A stretch of DNA of 64,000 nt. Origin: Rana temporaria. Taxonomy: Eukaryota; Chordata; Amphibia; Anura; Ranidae. The notes under the pieces were generated by a model. It made no database searches and had not been told where the DNA came from. It saw only the letters and a program-made list of their open reading frames with translations. The translations under genes and the position numbers were made by a program. Shown here in pieces: positions 52,679 to 63,831 of the stretch. The DNA lies in contig NC_053501.1 of NCBI RefSeq assembly GCF_905171775.1, forward strand, positions 18,141,254 through 18,205,253, given 5' to 3'. Positions within the stretch are counted from its first letter, which is position 1; every line of letters begins with the position of its first letter.

Positions 52679-53939
52679 GGCACAGAGGGATGGCCAGGAT
52701 ATTTGGAGTAAGTTTACCTTTTCTATTTTTCTCGAGTGTGAAACATAAATGTGAAACACACATCAATGTAAAATTTGGCTTCAGTAGGTCACAGGGAACT
52801 CAGACATAGGTTGACTGTAACTTGGCCGTAGTGTTTGCTGGTTAGGCAGTTCACTGATTGCACTTGTTGTCTATACCGGCTCTTGAAATAAGCTTGCATT
52901 TGCGTATTGTTTTAATATGCAGATGTGTGCATCTCCTGTGTCGGCTTCTGCTGATTTTCATATACCTCCTGTCTGTATCTAATCTGTCCTGAGGCGTCTC
53001 ACCCGCACTACAAACAGAATTACAGAGTAATCTCTTATTTATATTCTAATTGGCAGGATGTAAAAAGCAATAAGACATTAATTTATTTGACCTTTTCAGA
53101 TTTCCCAGCTAGCTAGGCTGACGGTTTGTTATTTCTTTAAAGTGTTATTAAAATTTCTGTGTCATGTTTGCAGTCTCTTCAAATCCATCACCTGCGAATG
53201 AAGATGTCCACCCAAATCCCAAATCAAATATGACATGAAAAGCGTCCAAGAAAGAAATGATCGCTGTGGTGCCTGTTCAAATGGACACAACCTTGCCGTC
53301 AACCATGGACTTTGCAATTATAATGCTCAAAATAGTTCAATTATTATGTATGCCACAGATCAAAAGAGTGACAACAAGCAAGGGTACAAAATACCCCCCG
53401 GTGCCTACTTAAAAGACTGTCACCATCAAAACTGGCAGTGTGAAAGATCTGCATAATTTCCATGTGCATATGATGTGGTGATTAAAGATTCGGACCGCCA
53501 AAAACTAAAATTTAGTTCATGATAGATGCTTGAGCAGCCTTTAACCTTTTTACCCCGAGGAACCCTTGAAATAATTTCAACTTCTCTGGGAACCTCTGCT
53601 AAATAGAATTATGTCTACATCTCATATACATTAGCATAGTTAATACAGCAAAGAAAGTTGTAAAAGAATAAGTAAAAACAAAAATTGTAGCTGCGCTAAC
53701 CTAACCTATAAATACAGTAGAATGTGTCACTAAACTTGATGAGTGATAATAATGATCCCTAAAAAATAAAGTTCAACAAACAGTGGTGTGACACCAAACG
53801 CTAGTTTGTACCGATAAACCAATAATCAAAGTGACATAAAATAGTGCAACAAGTGACAAATAATAGTCCAATATTGAATGGAGAATATCATGCATGAGTG
53901 AATGATATCGACACAACAATCCACCAACAAGCTGACACC
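52679..53939. other. No recognisable gene or repeat
   Basis: About 1.26 kb without repeat hallmarks. The frame at 53235-53456 (73 codons) has several Cys and His residues, but no recognisable domain and no supporting splice context. Confidence 0.5.
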
Positions 53940-55386
53940 TTAACCACTTAAAGCGGATCTCCACCATAAAGTGAAGTCGCGCTGATCGGCACCCTCCCCC
54001 CCTCCGGTGTCACATTTGACACCTTTCAGGGGGGAGGGGGGTGCAGATACCTGTCTACAGACAGGTATTTGCACCCACTTCCGGCCACACGATATGGGCA
54101 AAGGACAGGTTTTTTCCTGGCCTCCCGTCCGTCCCCCGTTGTATGCTGGGAACACTCGGCTCCCAGCACACAGCGGGAGCCAATCGGCGGGCGCAGCGCG
54201 ACTCGCGCATGCGCCATAGGGAACCGGGCAGTGAAGCCGGAGCGCTTCACTTCCTGGTTCCCTCACCGTGGATGGAGGGGGGAGCAGCAGGGTGACGAGC
54301 GATTGCTCGTCATCTGCTGCGGACGGCGCTGGACACCAGGACAGGTAAGTGTCCTTATATTAAAAGTCAGCAGCTGCAGTATTTGAAGCTGCTGGCTTTT
54401 AATATATTTTTTTAGTGGCACATCCGCTTTAAGCCCTGGACCAAAATGCAGCTAAAGGACCAGGCCCCTTTTTGCAAATCGGGACTGCGTCACTTTAACT
54501 GACAATTGCGCGGTCGTGCGACGTGGCTCCCAAACAAAATTGGCGTCCTTTTTTTCCCACAAATAGAGGTTTCTTTTGGTGGTATTTGATCACCTCTGTG
54601 GTTTTTATTTTTTGCGCTATAAACAAAAATAGAGCGACAATTTTGAAAAAAAATCTATATTTTTACTTTTTGCTATAATAAATATCCCCCAAAAATATAT
54701 AAAAAAACATTTTTTTCCCTCAGTTTAGGCCGATACGTATTCTTCTACCTATTTTTGGTAAAGCAATCGCAATAAGCGTTTATCGATTGGTTTGCGCAAA
54801 ATTTATAGCGTTTACAAAATAAGGGATAGTTTTATTGCATTTTTATAAAAAATAATTTTTTACTACTAATTTTTCGTGACTGCGACATTATGGCGGACAC
54901 TTCGGACAATTTTGACACATTTTTGGGACCATTGTCATTTTCACAGCAAAAATGCATTTAAAATACATTGTTTACTGTGGAAATAACAGTTGCGGTTTGG
55001 GAGTTTACCACAAGGGGGCGCTGATGGGGTTATGTGTGACCTGAAGTGTGTTTACAACTGTAGGGGGGTGTGGCTGTAGGTGTGACATCATCGATTGTGT
55101 CTCCCTATAAAAGGGATCACACGATCGATGACGCCGCCACAGTGAAGAACGGGGAAGCTGTGTTTACATACAGCTCTCCCCGTTCTTCAGCTCCGGGCAC
55201 CGATCGCGGAACTCCAGCGGCGATCGTGTCCGCAGGTCCCACGGTCACGGAGCTTCGGACCGGGTCGCGGGAGCGCGCCCGCAACCCCACTGCTGGGCTT
55301 AAAGGGCAACGTACATATACGTGGATGTGCCCAGCCGTGCCATTCTGCCGAGGTATATCGTCGTGCAGCGGTCCTTAAGTGGTTAA
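53940..55386 (+). mobile_element. 'TTAACCACTT' family copy with nested TTAA element
   Basis: It starts TTAACCACTTAA, and is interrupted 8 bp in by the element at 53948-54432. It resumes TTAAGCCCTGGACC with the core CTCCCAAACAAAATTGGCGT, GGTATTTGATCACCTCTG and AAGCGTTTATCGATTGG, then the GC-rich CGATCGCGGAACTCCAGCGG end and TCCTTAAGTGGTTAA. The native length is about 960 bp. Non-coding. Confidence 0.9.
53948..54432. mobile_element. TTAA-flanked element, 'AAAGCGGATCTCCACC' family
   Basis: TTAAAGCGGATCTCCACC and GGCACATCCGCTTTAA are inverted ends. Removal restores a single TTAA in the host. Internal pairs include ACCTGTCTACAGACAGGT (54049-54066) and GTCAGCAGCTGC..GCAGCTTC near the right end. 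Confidence 0.9.
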
Positions 55387-55560
55387 AGGAGTTGTTAAGG
55401 TAAATTTTTTATTTTCTAAATAGGTTTCCCTTCTAAATGTTTTTTTTCTTCTTTGTTTTTTTTTTTGTCTGAATTTCTCACTTTCTGTTCCTCCTCAGTA
55501 AGCTGTTCAGTAAGCTGTTCTGGCTGTGTGGGGGGTATATAATAATAAGGAGAAGCTAAT
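55383..55560 (+). mobile_element. Left part of a 'GTTGTAAAGG' family copy
   Basis: TTAAAGGAGTTGTTAAGG directly abuts the preceding element, sharing its TTAA, followed by T-rich runs and TTCTCACTTTCTGTTCC. The right end was not found. The same abutting order occurs at 14046. Confidence 0.65.
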
Positions 55561-56024
55561 AGTAGGTGATAAATAAATTCCAAATTCTAGCTTGAAACAA
55601 TATATTAACTATAAGGTCAACAATATAATAGTGATTTAAAGTACAAGTGCTTATATAATGACAACATCAAAAAATAGGTGCAAACAGTTCCAAAAAATGC
55701 AGCAATGGTCACTAAATGATAAACATTAGAGGCGTTCCTGGTCACGTTCAGCCACTTCCAGATTTGGCACAGAGGGGCGGTGGATCACACGCTACACCTA
55801 CCCACGAGAGTGAGACACAGTGCAGCTGGTGCTCCACGTCACATCTAGCTGTAACACGCTTGATTCCTTAGTGCCAAAGTCTCGGCACTTGCACAATTAA
55901 GCGGCCATTTGGCTCTTGTTTTTAATCTGTTTTACAATAAATCTTAGAACTTCACTATGGCCCTTTTTTCTTCATTTTTTTCATGGTAATTTCTTCTGTT
56001 GGAGTCCATTCCTGGCCAGTATAA
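55561..56024. other. No recognisable gene or repeat
   Basis: Ordinary sequence with no supported feature. Confidence 0.5.
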
Positions 56025-56578
56025 GGCAGCAGTGTGATCCAGGAGGAGGGGGGCAGAGAGCCAGAGCATTGTGTGTATAAGGCAGCAGTGTGATCCAGGA
56101 GGAGGGGGGCAGAGAGCCAGAGCATTGTGTGTATAAGGCAGCAGTGTGATCCAGGAGGAGGGGGGCAGAGAGCCAGAGCATTGTGTGTATAAGGCAGCAG
56201 TGTGATCCAGGAGGAGGGGGGCAGAGAGCCGGAGAATTGTGTGTATAAGGCAGCAGTCTGATGCAGGGGGAGGGGGGCAGAGAGCCAGAGCATTGTGTGT
56301 ATAAGACAGTAGTGTGATCCAGGGGGAGGGGAGCAGAGAGCCAGAGCATTGTGTGTATAAGACAGCAGTGTGATCCAGGGGGAGGGGAGCAGAGAGCCAG
56401 AGCATTGTGTGTATAAGACAGCAGTGTGATCCAGGGAGCAGAGAGCCAGAGCATTGCGTGTATAAGGCAGCAGTGTAATCCAGGGGGGAAGTGAGAAGAA
56501 AGCCGCAGCACTGTGTATAAGGCAGCAATGTGATCCAGGGGGAGGGGAACAGAGTCAGAGCATTGTGTGTATAAAGCA
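56025..56578. repeat. 54-bp minisatellite, about ten units
   Basis: The unit is GTGTATAAGGCAGCAGTGTG, then ATCCAGGAGGAGGGGGGCAG, then AGAGCCAGAGCATT. The first units are nearly identical, with more change towards 56578. The 54-bp length keeps three frames open on the minus strand (up to 211 codons of an 18-residue repeat). Confidence 0.95.
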
Positions 56579-56756
56579 TGTAAAATTCATGTTAGTGGTC
56601 CGCGGGATTCAAAATTGTGAGTTTAATGGTGCGAGAGGTCCCAACTATTGTGCTACTCCATAGCCTAGGATAGCAAGGCACTCCCTTCCTCCTCCCCCCT
56701 TCCCAAGCTAACAGACAGCGCTATCCTCTGTTAATGCTTTTGTGGGCAGACCAGAA

Positions 56757-57488
56757 GGTAGATTCAGTAAGACTTAGGCCGGCTTATCAGTAGATAAGCC
56801 GACCTAACTCAGAATCTACGCCGACTTATGTTAAAGCGTATGCTCAAACAGAGATATGCTTAAACATATCTAAGATAAGACGGCTTGCGCCGTCCTATCT
56901 TAGGTTGCAATTTTTCGGATGGCCGCTAGGTGGCGCTTCCATTGCGGTCGGCGTAGAATATGTAAATGAGTTGATACGCCGATTCACGAACGTACGCCCG
57001 GCCGCCGCAGTCGATTTACGCCGTTTCCGTAAGGCATTAGCAGGCTTAAGTTATTCCATCTATTAGGTGGAATAACAATGTTAAAGTATGGCCGCCGTTC
57101 CCGCCGCGACATTCAAATTTTTTACGTCGTTTGCGTAAGTCGTCTGCGAATCGGGATTTACGTCGTTTACGTCCACGTCGAAATCAATAGACCCGTGTGG
57201 CGTACTTAGCCGCAATGCACACTGGGAAATGTAGGCGCCCGGCGCATGCGCAGTAATAGAAAAAACGTCAAAAACGTGAGGTCAAGCCTCATTACCATAA
57301 AACACGCCCCCTCCAACACATTTGAATTAGGCGCCCTTACGCCCGCCGCATTTACGCTACGCCGCCCTAAGTAAGGAGGCAAGTACTTTGAGAATACAGT
57401 ACTTGCCTCTCTTACTTAAGGCGGCGTAGTGTAAACACGCTAGGCTACGCCGCCTTAGATTTGCGCGCCCCTACCTGAATCTACCTAC
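56757..57488. mobile_element. TWA-type element with 'GTAGATTCAG' ends
   Basis: Inverted ends GTAGATTCAGTAAGAC and CTACCTGAATCTACC. The interior has the TACGCCG palindromes and CGCTAGGTGGCGCTTCC block of the 10486 family, and a GGCAAGTACTTTGAGAATAC hairpin at about 57378-57420. The duplication is unclear. Confidence 0.75.
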
Positions 57489-57489
57489 A

Positions 57490-58343
57490 GAAGTTTAGAG
57501 AAGCATCACCGAGAGACCAGGAGCCAGCAGCATTGACGGTTGTAAACTTGGTTGGGATTGTAAAATGTTTTTATTTTATTGTGCTTAATGTGTTAAACTT
57601 AAAAACTTGGAGGGTTTAATACTACTTTAAGGCATGAACTCTGGTTGGGGGAATTATCAGATAATTCAGTTGTATTTCTTTCTCCTTCCAGATCCAAGTT
57701 TTGTTATATTCTACAGTTTGTTCCCCTACAGAAATCCATGTTATTTGCAATATTAATTACATGCTGCAGAATTTGGCGTGCTATTGCAGAACGGTGCTGC
57801 GTTTTTCTTTTTTTCCCTTTTCATAATGGCAGGGCAATGCAGAGGCTTTTCACATTACAGATGAAAGACATTATGTGAAAGTACATTCAAAGCCGTGGCT
57901 TTAATACAGATGTGGTTTGTGTAGATCAGTTTGGATGGAGCTAGCTAACAGCAAATTTGGTAATTGCACAGGGTTGCTTCTGGGTTTAATCGCACACTTT
58001 GAATCCGTTGACAAAGCAGGCTCACAAACAGGGAAAAAAAATGCCTTTGTGCACATAAAAGGCCATTTGCTCCCATTAACCCACATTTGTACCTGTGGAT
58101 AAATAGAATGGCTGATGTAGAAAAAGGCCAAGGCATCGGCTATAGAAGCGGCAATATACTGTTAGGTTGCTTTTTCCTGTTCATAGGGATACATTGTGCT
58201 GTGTTCCCACATCAAACATCAGCCTGGGCTACTTATAGTAGTTTTCCTCTGTCCGGATCTTCTATCATTGTTGCTGGTGCAAAGATACCATCCTTGTGGC
58301 TCCTGTTTGAAGATTTTGTTGTAATGAGGTGGTAAACCTCTTA
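57490..58343. other. No recognisable gene or repeat
   Basis: About 850 bp without repeat hallmarks. Two short opposed frames at 57917-58131 have no domain I recognise. This is a candidate for unique host sequence. Confidence 0.5.
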
Positions 58344-58785
58344 GGCCTCGTACACACCAGCGGATCTGTCCGATGAAAACGGTCCGCGGACCGTTTTCAT
58401 CAGACATGTCCGCTGCTGGATTTTGGTCTGATGGCTGTACACACCATCAGACCAAAATCCCAGCGGAAAACAAACGCGGTGACGTGTCGCGATGTGGCCG
58501 CGACGATGACGCTTCGACGTGCGCGACCCTGGAAGGTCAATGCTTCCACGCATGCGTCAAATCACTTAGACGCATGCAAGGGTTTTCGGCCGAGCGGACA
58601 TGTCCGGTAAGTCGTACAGACGACCGAACATGTCCGACGGACAGGCTTCCAGCGGACATGTTTCTTAGCATGCTAAGAAACATTTGTACGCTGGAAACCT
58701 GTCCGATCCGCCGGACATTTGTCCGGTCGGCCGTACACACGACTGAACATGTCTGCTGAAACTGGTCCGCAGAGTTCAGTGGAGT
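58344..58785. mobile_element. TWA-type 'GGCCTCGTACACACC' element, right end truncated
   Basis: TTAGGCCTCGTACACACCAG opens it. Internal AACGGTCCGCGGACCGTTTT (58379-58398) is a perfect palindrome. The GACATGTCCG motif is repeated and GCATGCTAAGAAAC is shared with 16247. It is cut where the LTR-like family begins. Confidence 0.75.
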
Positions 58786-58789
58786 TCAG

Positions 58790-59627
58790 TTCGAAGCGCC
58801 TCTTGCCAGCAGCCAATCAGGAGGGGTTTTCCCTTGTGGGACATCACGGGCCCCCGGCAATATGGCCTACCAGGCCGGGGCGCACGTGCTACGTGGTGTC
58901 CTTGGTTTCAGGACCACGATGGCCCGGAGCAACTGAAGCTGTAGTGGGGTCCCATCTTCTGGGTCCCCAAATGTCTGAAGAAGATCCCAAGCGAGTTGTG
59001 CTGTTCGGTGGGGAGTCAGTCTGAGGTGAGCCCGGAGGCAGGCAATCCAATAGGGCCTAGACAATCCATCGGGGATCAAGGTGAACAGACATTGAGAGTT
59101 TGTCTGTTGGCAACCTGTCAGTCGGTGACCCTTTGAGAGGCTACCTGAGGGAGATTCAGGCTAAATTACATTACTGAGAAGGATTCGCTCTATTGTCTAC
59201 GTTCCGGAGAAAAGGGCCTGTGGCAGAGGTTCCGTTTCTATCCTCATTTCAGCCAAGTCTGTGGCAGAGACTTGTTCCTTCTCAAGGTTCCAAGGGATAC
59301 CCTGGCTGCCAGGTCGGTGTGAGAGGCCTGTCCAGGTACACTATACCCCCTCGGCTGAGGGGCGACGAAAGTGAGAGTGTTATTTGAAGCAGGACTGCTT
59401 CTGTTCTATCCAAGCCTGAATCTGCAACTTCTCCTCTTCACCCATCTTTCTCTATCTACCTCAAGTTCACTGTTTGCCGTGTTGGGCAATAATTAAAGCA
59501 CAGAAAAAGACACCTTGCTGTTTGGACATTCTATGATTGCTCTCATCACCAACATATCCCTAGACACTCACAAAGGTAACACGCCATCCCTATTCTATCC
59601 AGCGGCTCCTGCGGGGGTAGCGATACA
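58790..59627 (+). mobile_element. LTR-like family copy, 5' truncated
   Basis: It aligns with the 3' two-thirds of 1035-4952: GATATGGCCTACC-like block (58861), GGTGGGGAGTCAGTCTGAGG (59009), GGCCTGTGGCAGAGG (59215), AATAATTAAAGCACAG in place of the AATAAAGAGCACAG (59488), and the end CCTGCGGGGGTAGCGATACA. There is no insertion at the point where the 1035 copy carries a TTAA element, which confirms that junction. Confidence 0.8.
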
Positions 59628-59631
59628 CACA

Positions 59632-60024
59632 AATGTTGTCGGACATTCTGAACGCCAATAAACGGGGGTCACATACAACACGTAGGACGGCACTATTAAA
59701 GGGAAGTTGAATACCAATTCCATTACAGCGTGACGAATGTGCTATCTCTATAACGAACGCTAGTTTTACCAGACCGAGTGCTTCCGTCTCGTACTTGATT
59801 CAGAGCATGCGTGGAATTTTGCGCGCCGGAAAAATGTCTACACACGATCGGAATTTACAAGAACAGATTTTGTTGTCGGAAGATTTGAGAACCAGCTCTC
59901 GAATTTTTGTTGTCGGAAATTCAGACAGAAAATGTCTGATGGGGCCTACACACGGTCGGAATTTCCGACAACAAGCTCCCATCGAACATTTGTTGTCGGA
60001 AATTCTGAGCGTTTGTACGCGGCA
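59632..60024. mobile_element. TWA-type element (TTGTCGGAAATTC subfamily)
   Basis: Repeated TTGTTGTCGGAAATTC on both strands, ACACGTAGGACGGCAC, TTTTACCAGACCGAGTG, and a right end TTTGTACGCGGC. The left terminus is not clear. Confidence 0.65.
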
Positions 60025-60134
60025 AATCGAGGTGGTTACATGATTGGGGACACCCATCCTCCAGCATTTCGATTCTCTTAAAGGGCTGGGGGGTGGCAAG
60101 GGGTTAATAGAAATCTGCCTGGACAGAAGTATAA

Positions 60135-61309
60135 TGCCTTGTACACACGACCGGTTTTCACGACGAGAAAACTGCCATTTGTTATATTGGTCGAGAAAAC
60201 CGGTCGTGTGTATGCTCCCTAGCAGTTTTCTTGATGGAAAACCTGCCTGTCAAAAAATTGAAACCAGCTCTCTTTTTTCTCGTTGTGTTTCCCGTTAGTT
60301 TTTTTCTCGTCGCGAAAAACGGTTGCGTGAATGCTTTTCCAAAGGGGAAAAAAACATGCATGCTCAGAATCAAGTATGCAGCCCAAAGGGTGGCGCCATT
60401 TGAAAGGAACTTTTCCTTTATAGTCCTGTTGTATGTGTTGTACGTTACCGCTCTTTGGATTAACGTGTGGATTAATCTCTTTGCATTAAAGTGTGTATGC
60501 AAGTCAGACTGGAGAGGAATCACGTCAGGAAAAACATAGGGCCAGATCCACAGAGACTTACGCCGACGTATCTGTTGATATGCCGTCGTAAGTCCAAATG
60601 TGCGCCGTCGTATCTATGCGCTGATTCTCTAAATCAGATACGCCTAAATTGTGGCAAGATACGACCGACGTAAGTATCCTACGCCGTCGTATCTTGGGTG
60701 CATATTTACGCTGGCCGGAAAGGGCGCTTCCGTTGATTTACGCGTCGAATATGTAAATGGAGCTAGATACGCCGATTCACGAACGTACTTGCACCCGTCG
60801 CAGTAAGCTACGCCGTTTACGTAAGGCGTACGTCCGGCGTAAAGATAAAATACCTCTATAGGTGGCGCAGCCAATGCAAAGGTATGGACGACGAAACAGC
60901 CGTCGGATTTTACGTAAGTCGTACGTGAATGGGGCTGGGCGTAGGTTACGTTCACATCGTTGCCATTGAGCCGTCGTATCTTAGGGCGTAAATTCGACGT
61001 GATTCTGAGCATGCGCGCGCATGCGCCGTTCGTTCGGCGCTTCATTTACATGGGGTCAAGATTCATTTTAACACAACACGCCCACTGCCAGCCTACTTTG
61101 AATTAGGCGGGCCTTACGCCGGCCCATTTACGCTACGCCACCGTAACTTAGGGAGAAAGTGCTTTGTGAATACTGTACTTGCCTCTCTATGTTACGTTGG
61201 AGTAGCGCATATCAGATGCGCTACGCCCGCACAGAGATACGCCGCTCTCTGTAAATCTGGCCCATTGTTTTTTTTTCCTGCCGAGAAAAATGGTTGTGTG
61301 TACGAGGCA
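60135..61309. mobile_element. TWA-type 'GTACACACGACCGG' element split by another TWA element
   Basis: Starts TGCCTTGTACACACGACCGG and ends GGTTGTGTGTACGAGGCA, with TAA on the left and TTA on the right. It is interrupted at 60539-61263. Without the insert the element is about 450 bp, with GACGAGAAAAC/GTTTTCTCG motifs. Confidence 0.8.
60539..61263. mobile_element. TWA-type element, 'GGGCCAGATCCACAG' variant
   Basis: The ends GGGCCAGATCCACAGAGAC and GTAAATCTGGCCC are inverted. The host continues on both sides (CAGGAAAAACAT and TTGTTTTTTTTTCCTGCC). The interior is rich in TACGCCG/CGTCGTA palindromes. A complete non-coding copy. Confidence 0.85.
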
Positions 61310-61312
61310 TTA

Positions 61313-62097
61313 GAGAGAGTGAAAGGTGGAATTTTAGAAAACATCTGACCCTCTGACACACCAGTTATTGTCCGATTTGGGGGGGGGGGATACATTTTTT
61401 AGACGTAAGACTTCACCTCATGCTTAGACTCCTTTATTAGCCCAATCGTGACTGATTCTCTTTAGAAGAGAAAACAAAGTTTGACATAAGCGTTTGCCTT
61501 TAATCGACTGTATATTGTAACCACCTTCAGCAGCGAAGAGGAAGCTGTTTAAGGTGTAAAATTGCAGCACAACATGCTCACTGACCTATGTGTACTCTGT
61601 AGGCCTGAGAACGTTGAATCGGGGTGACTCAAGCAAGATAATTAATAGAAGCACTAGAGGCTTAATTGACCTGAAAATTGTAGTGCTCTTCGCTAACCCG
61701 ACTGCTCGTAAAATACTTTTGCCGTACAGTAGACAGGATAGCATAGTAGATGTTACCACTCTGGGATTTGAGTTTTTTTGTTAATGGATTTAGATGTTCA
61801 TCTGGTATGGTTGCTCTCTCGTCCCAGTGGGCCCCGGTGGAAAAGCCGTGCCGCGGACGGACGCTATCTCTGCTTTCAGGTGTTTAACCAAGGTCATAAA
61901 CGGATTTATAAGTTAGTCTTGGGATTTCGATTCTTTGCCTTTTTCCACCTTGTTTCATTGTGTTACATGTGAAGGTTAGCTCTGTGATTAAATGCAGCAG
62001 ACAGTATTTGAAAGGTAGTTGATTTACCCTGCCCCAGGCACTTTCTAAAGGGAGCACAAAAGTCAATTTGCTTTACCAAACATACTTTGTGGAAGGT
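61313..62097. other. No recognisable gene or repeat
   Basis: About 785 bp of ordinary sequence, with a short G-run near 61380-61389. Confidence 0.5.
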
Positions 62098-63110
62098 TTA
62101 ACCACTTGCTTACTGGGCACATAAACCCCCTTCGTTCCCAGGCGAAATTTCAGCTTACGGCACTGCGTCGCTTTAACTGACATTTGCGTGGTCGTGCGAC
62201 GTGGCTCCCAAACAAAATTGACGTCCTTTTTTCCCCACAAATAGAGCTTTATTTTGGTGGTATTTGATCACCTCTGCGGTTTTTATTTTTTGCACTATAA
62301 ACAAAAAAAGAGTGACAATTTAAAAAAAAAATATATATGTTTTTTACTTGTTGCTATAATAAATATCCCATTTTTTTTTTTTTTAAAAAAACGATTTTTT
62401 TTCTCAGTTAAGGCCGATACGTATTTTTCGACGTATTTTTGTAAAAAAAAAAAAAAAATCACAATAAGCGACTGGTTTGCGCAAAAGTTATAGCGCCTAC
62501 AAAATAGGGGACAGAATTATGATTTTTTTTTATTATTTTTTTTTTTACTAGTAATGGCGGCGGTCTGCGATTTTTATTGGGACTGCGACGTTATGGCGGA
62601 CACATCGGACACTTTTGACACAAATTTGGCGCCATTCACATTTATACAGCGACCAGTGCTATAAAAATTCACTAATTACTGTATAAATGTGACTGGCAGT
62701 GAAGGGGTTAACACTAGGGGGTGAGGAAGGGGTTAAATGTGTATCCTAGGTGTGTTCTAACTGTGTGGGGGGAGGGGGGTGACTGGGGGAGGTGACCGAT
62801 GCTGTGTCCCTATGTACAGGGACACAGATCGGTCTCCTCTCCTCTGACAGCACGTGGAGCTCTGTGTTTACACACAGAGCTCCACGTCCCTGCTGTCTTA
62901 CAGACGATCGCGTGTACCCGGCGGACATCGCGGCCGCCAGGTACACGCATCGGCTTCCCAGCGATGCGCCGGGACAGTGTTTACCCGCTGCGCGCCCCCC
63001 AGAGGCGTGCGCGGGTAATGCTTTTAAATGACATCCAAAGACGTCCAGTTGGCACTTGAGAGTCGCGCTGTTGACGTCTTTTGTCTATAGCGCGGGTCTC
63101 AAGTGGTTAA
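62098..63110 (+). mobile_element. 'TTAACCACTT' family, complete copy
   Basis: TTAACCACTTGCTTACTGGG to GTCTCAAGTGGTTAA with TTAA at both edges (62098-62101 and 63107-63110). Contains the core (CAAATAGAGCTTTATTTTGG, GGTATTTGATCACCTCTGCG), TATGGCGGACACATCGGACA, AACACTAGGGGGTGAGG, and a perfect inverted pair GAGCTCTGTGTTTACACACAGAGCTC (given here as halves GAGCTCTGTGTTT and its complement, about 62858-62883). Non-coding. Best full-length forward copy. Confidence 0.92.
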
Positions 63111-63584
63111 AAGAGAACTCTGCCAAAGCTGGCTATACACTTGTAGAATTTTGTGTAAAATGTTTCATTTTAGGAATGTTTGTTCAATTTTCTAATTACT
63201 AGTGGGGTTACAATGTTTATTGCAAAAAAAAACAAAAAAACACGACCTGCTCCCAGTTTTTTTTACTTTAACGTTAACCTCCAAAGGAGCTGTTGTTTTC
63301 TCAGGTCCCCTGTTCCTAGTGCCCACAACTCAATCAGCGCCACATTTTCAGACAAAACAGGCCTGAAGGGTGGATACTTATTGCAAAATCCCCTGTCGCT
63401 TTAACTGACAATTGCGCAGTCGTGCCGCGCTGTACCCAAAAAAATATACGTCCTCTTTTTCCACAAATAGAGCTTCTCCTGTGCAAAGACCGCATTTGGC
63501 CAGAGGTGCGGGGGCACTGGTGACACTCAGAGCCATTCGAAGTTGCTTGGAAACACCCATCCGAATAGCTCAGAGTGCTCTCCG
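63111..63584. repeat. Mostly unassigned, with a core fragment of the 'TTAACCACTT' family
   Basis: 63394-63476 (TTTAACTGACAATTGCGC, CAAATAGAGCTTCT) is an isolated piece of the family core. The rest shows nothing that I can support. Confidence 0.6.
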
Positions 63585-63774
63585 AGAGTTTCCGAATGTC
63601 TCCAGCGCCTCCCCACCTCTGATTACATGTGGTACTGCATACACTAGCAGTGCCACTGGAACGGATTATCTGAGTTTCCATTATTTTCTATGGGGAAACT
63701 CGCTTTGATATACCAGTGCTTTGGATAACAAGCATTCTTCTGGAACGAATTGTGCTCATAATTCAAGGTACCAC

Positions 63775-63775
<1 letters not shown>
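63585..63775. mobile_element. Right end of mariner-type element
   Basis: TTTCTATGGGGAAACTCGC, AACAAGCATTCTTCTGG and AACGAATTGTGCTCAT precede a terminus resembling the complement of the end at 11294. Only this end is present. The left border is approximate. Confidence 0.65.
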
Positions 63776-63829
<54 letters not shown>

Positions 63830-63831
63830 CT
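63775..63831. repeat. Compound (GT)n(AT)n(AC)n microsatellite
   Basis: GTGTGTGTGT, then about 17 AT dinucleotides, then CACACACACA, making an almost perfect palindrome. Confidence 0.97.

Noticed and set aside
55944..56579. 211-codon minus-strand frame with repeated residues, superficially like a repeat protein
   Set aside because: It reads through a 54-bp minisatellite. Three overlapping frames stay open equally, as expected for a period divisible by three.
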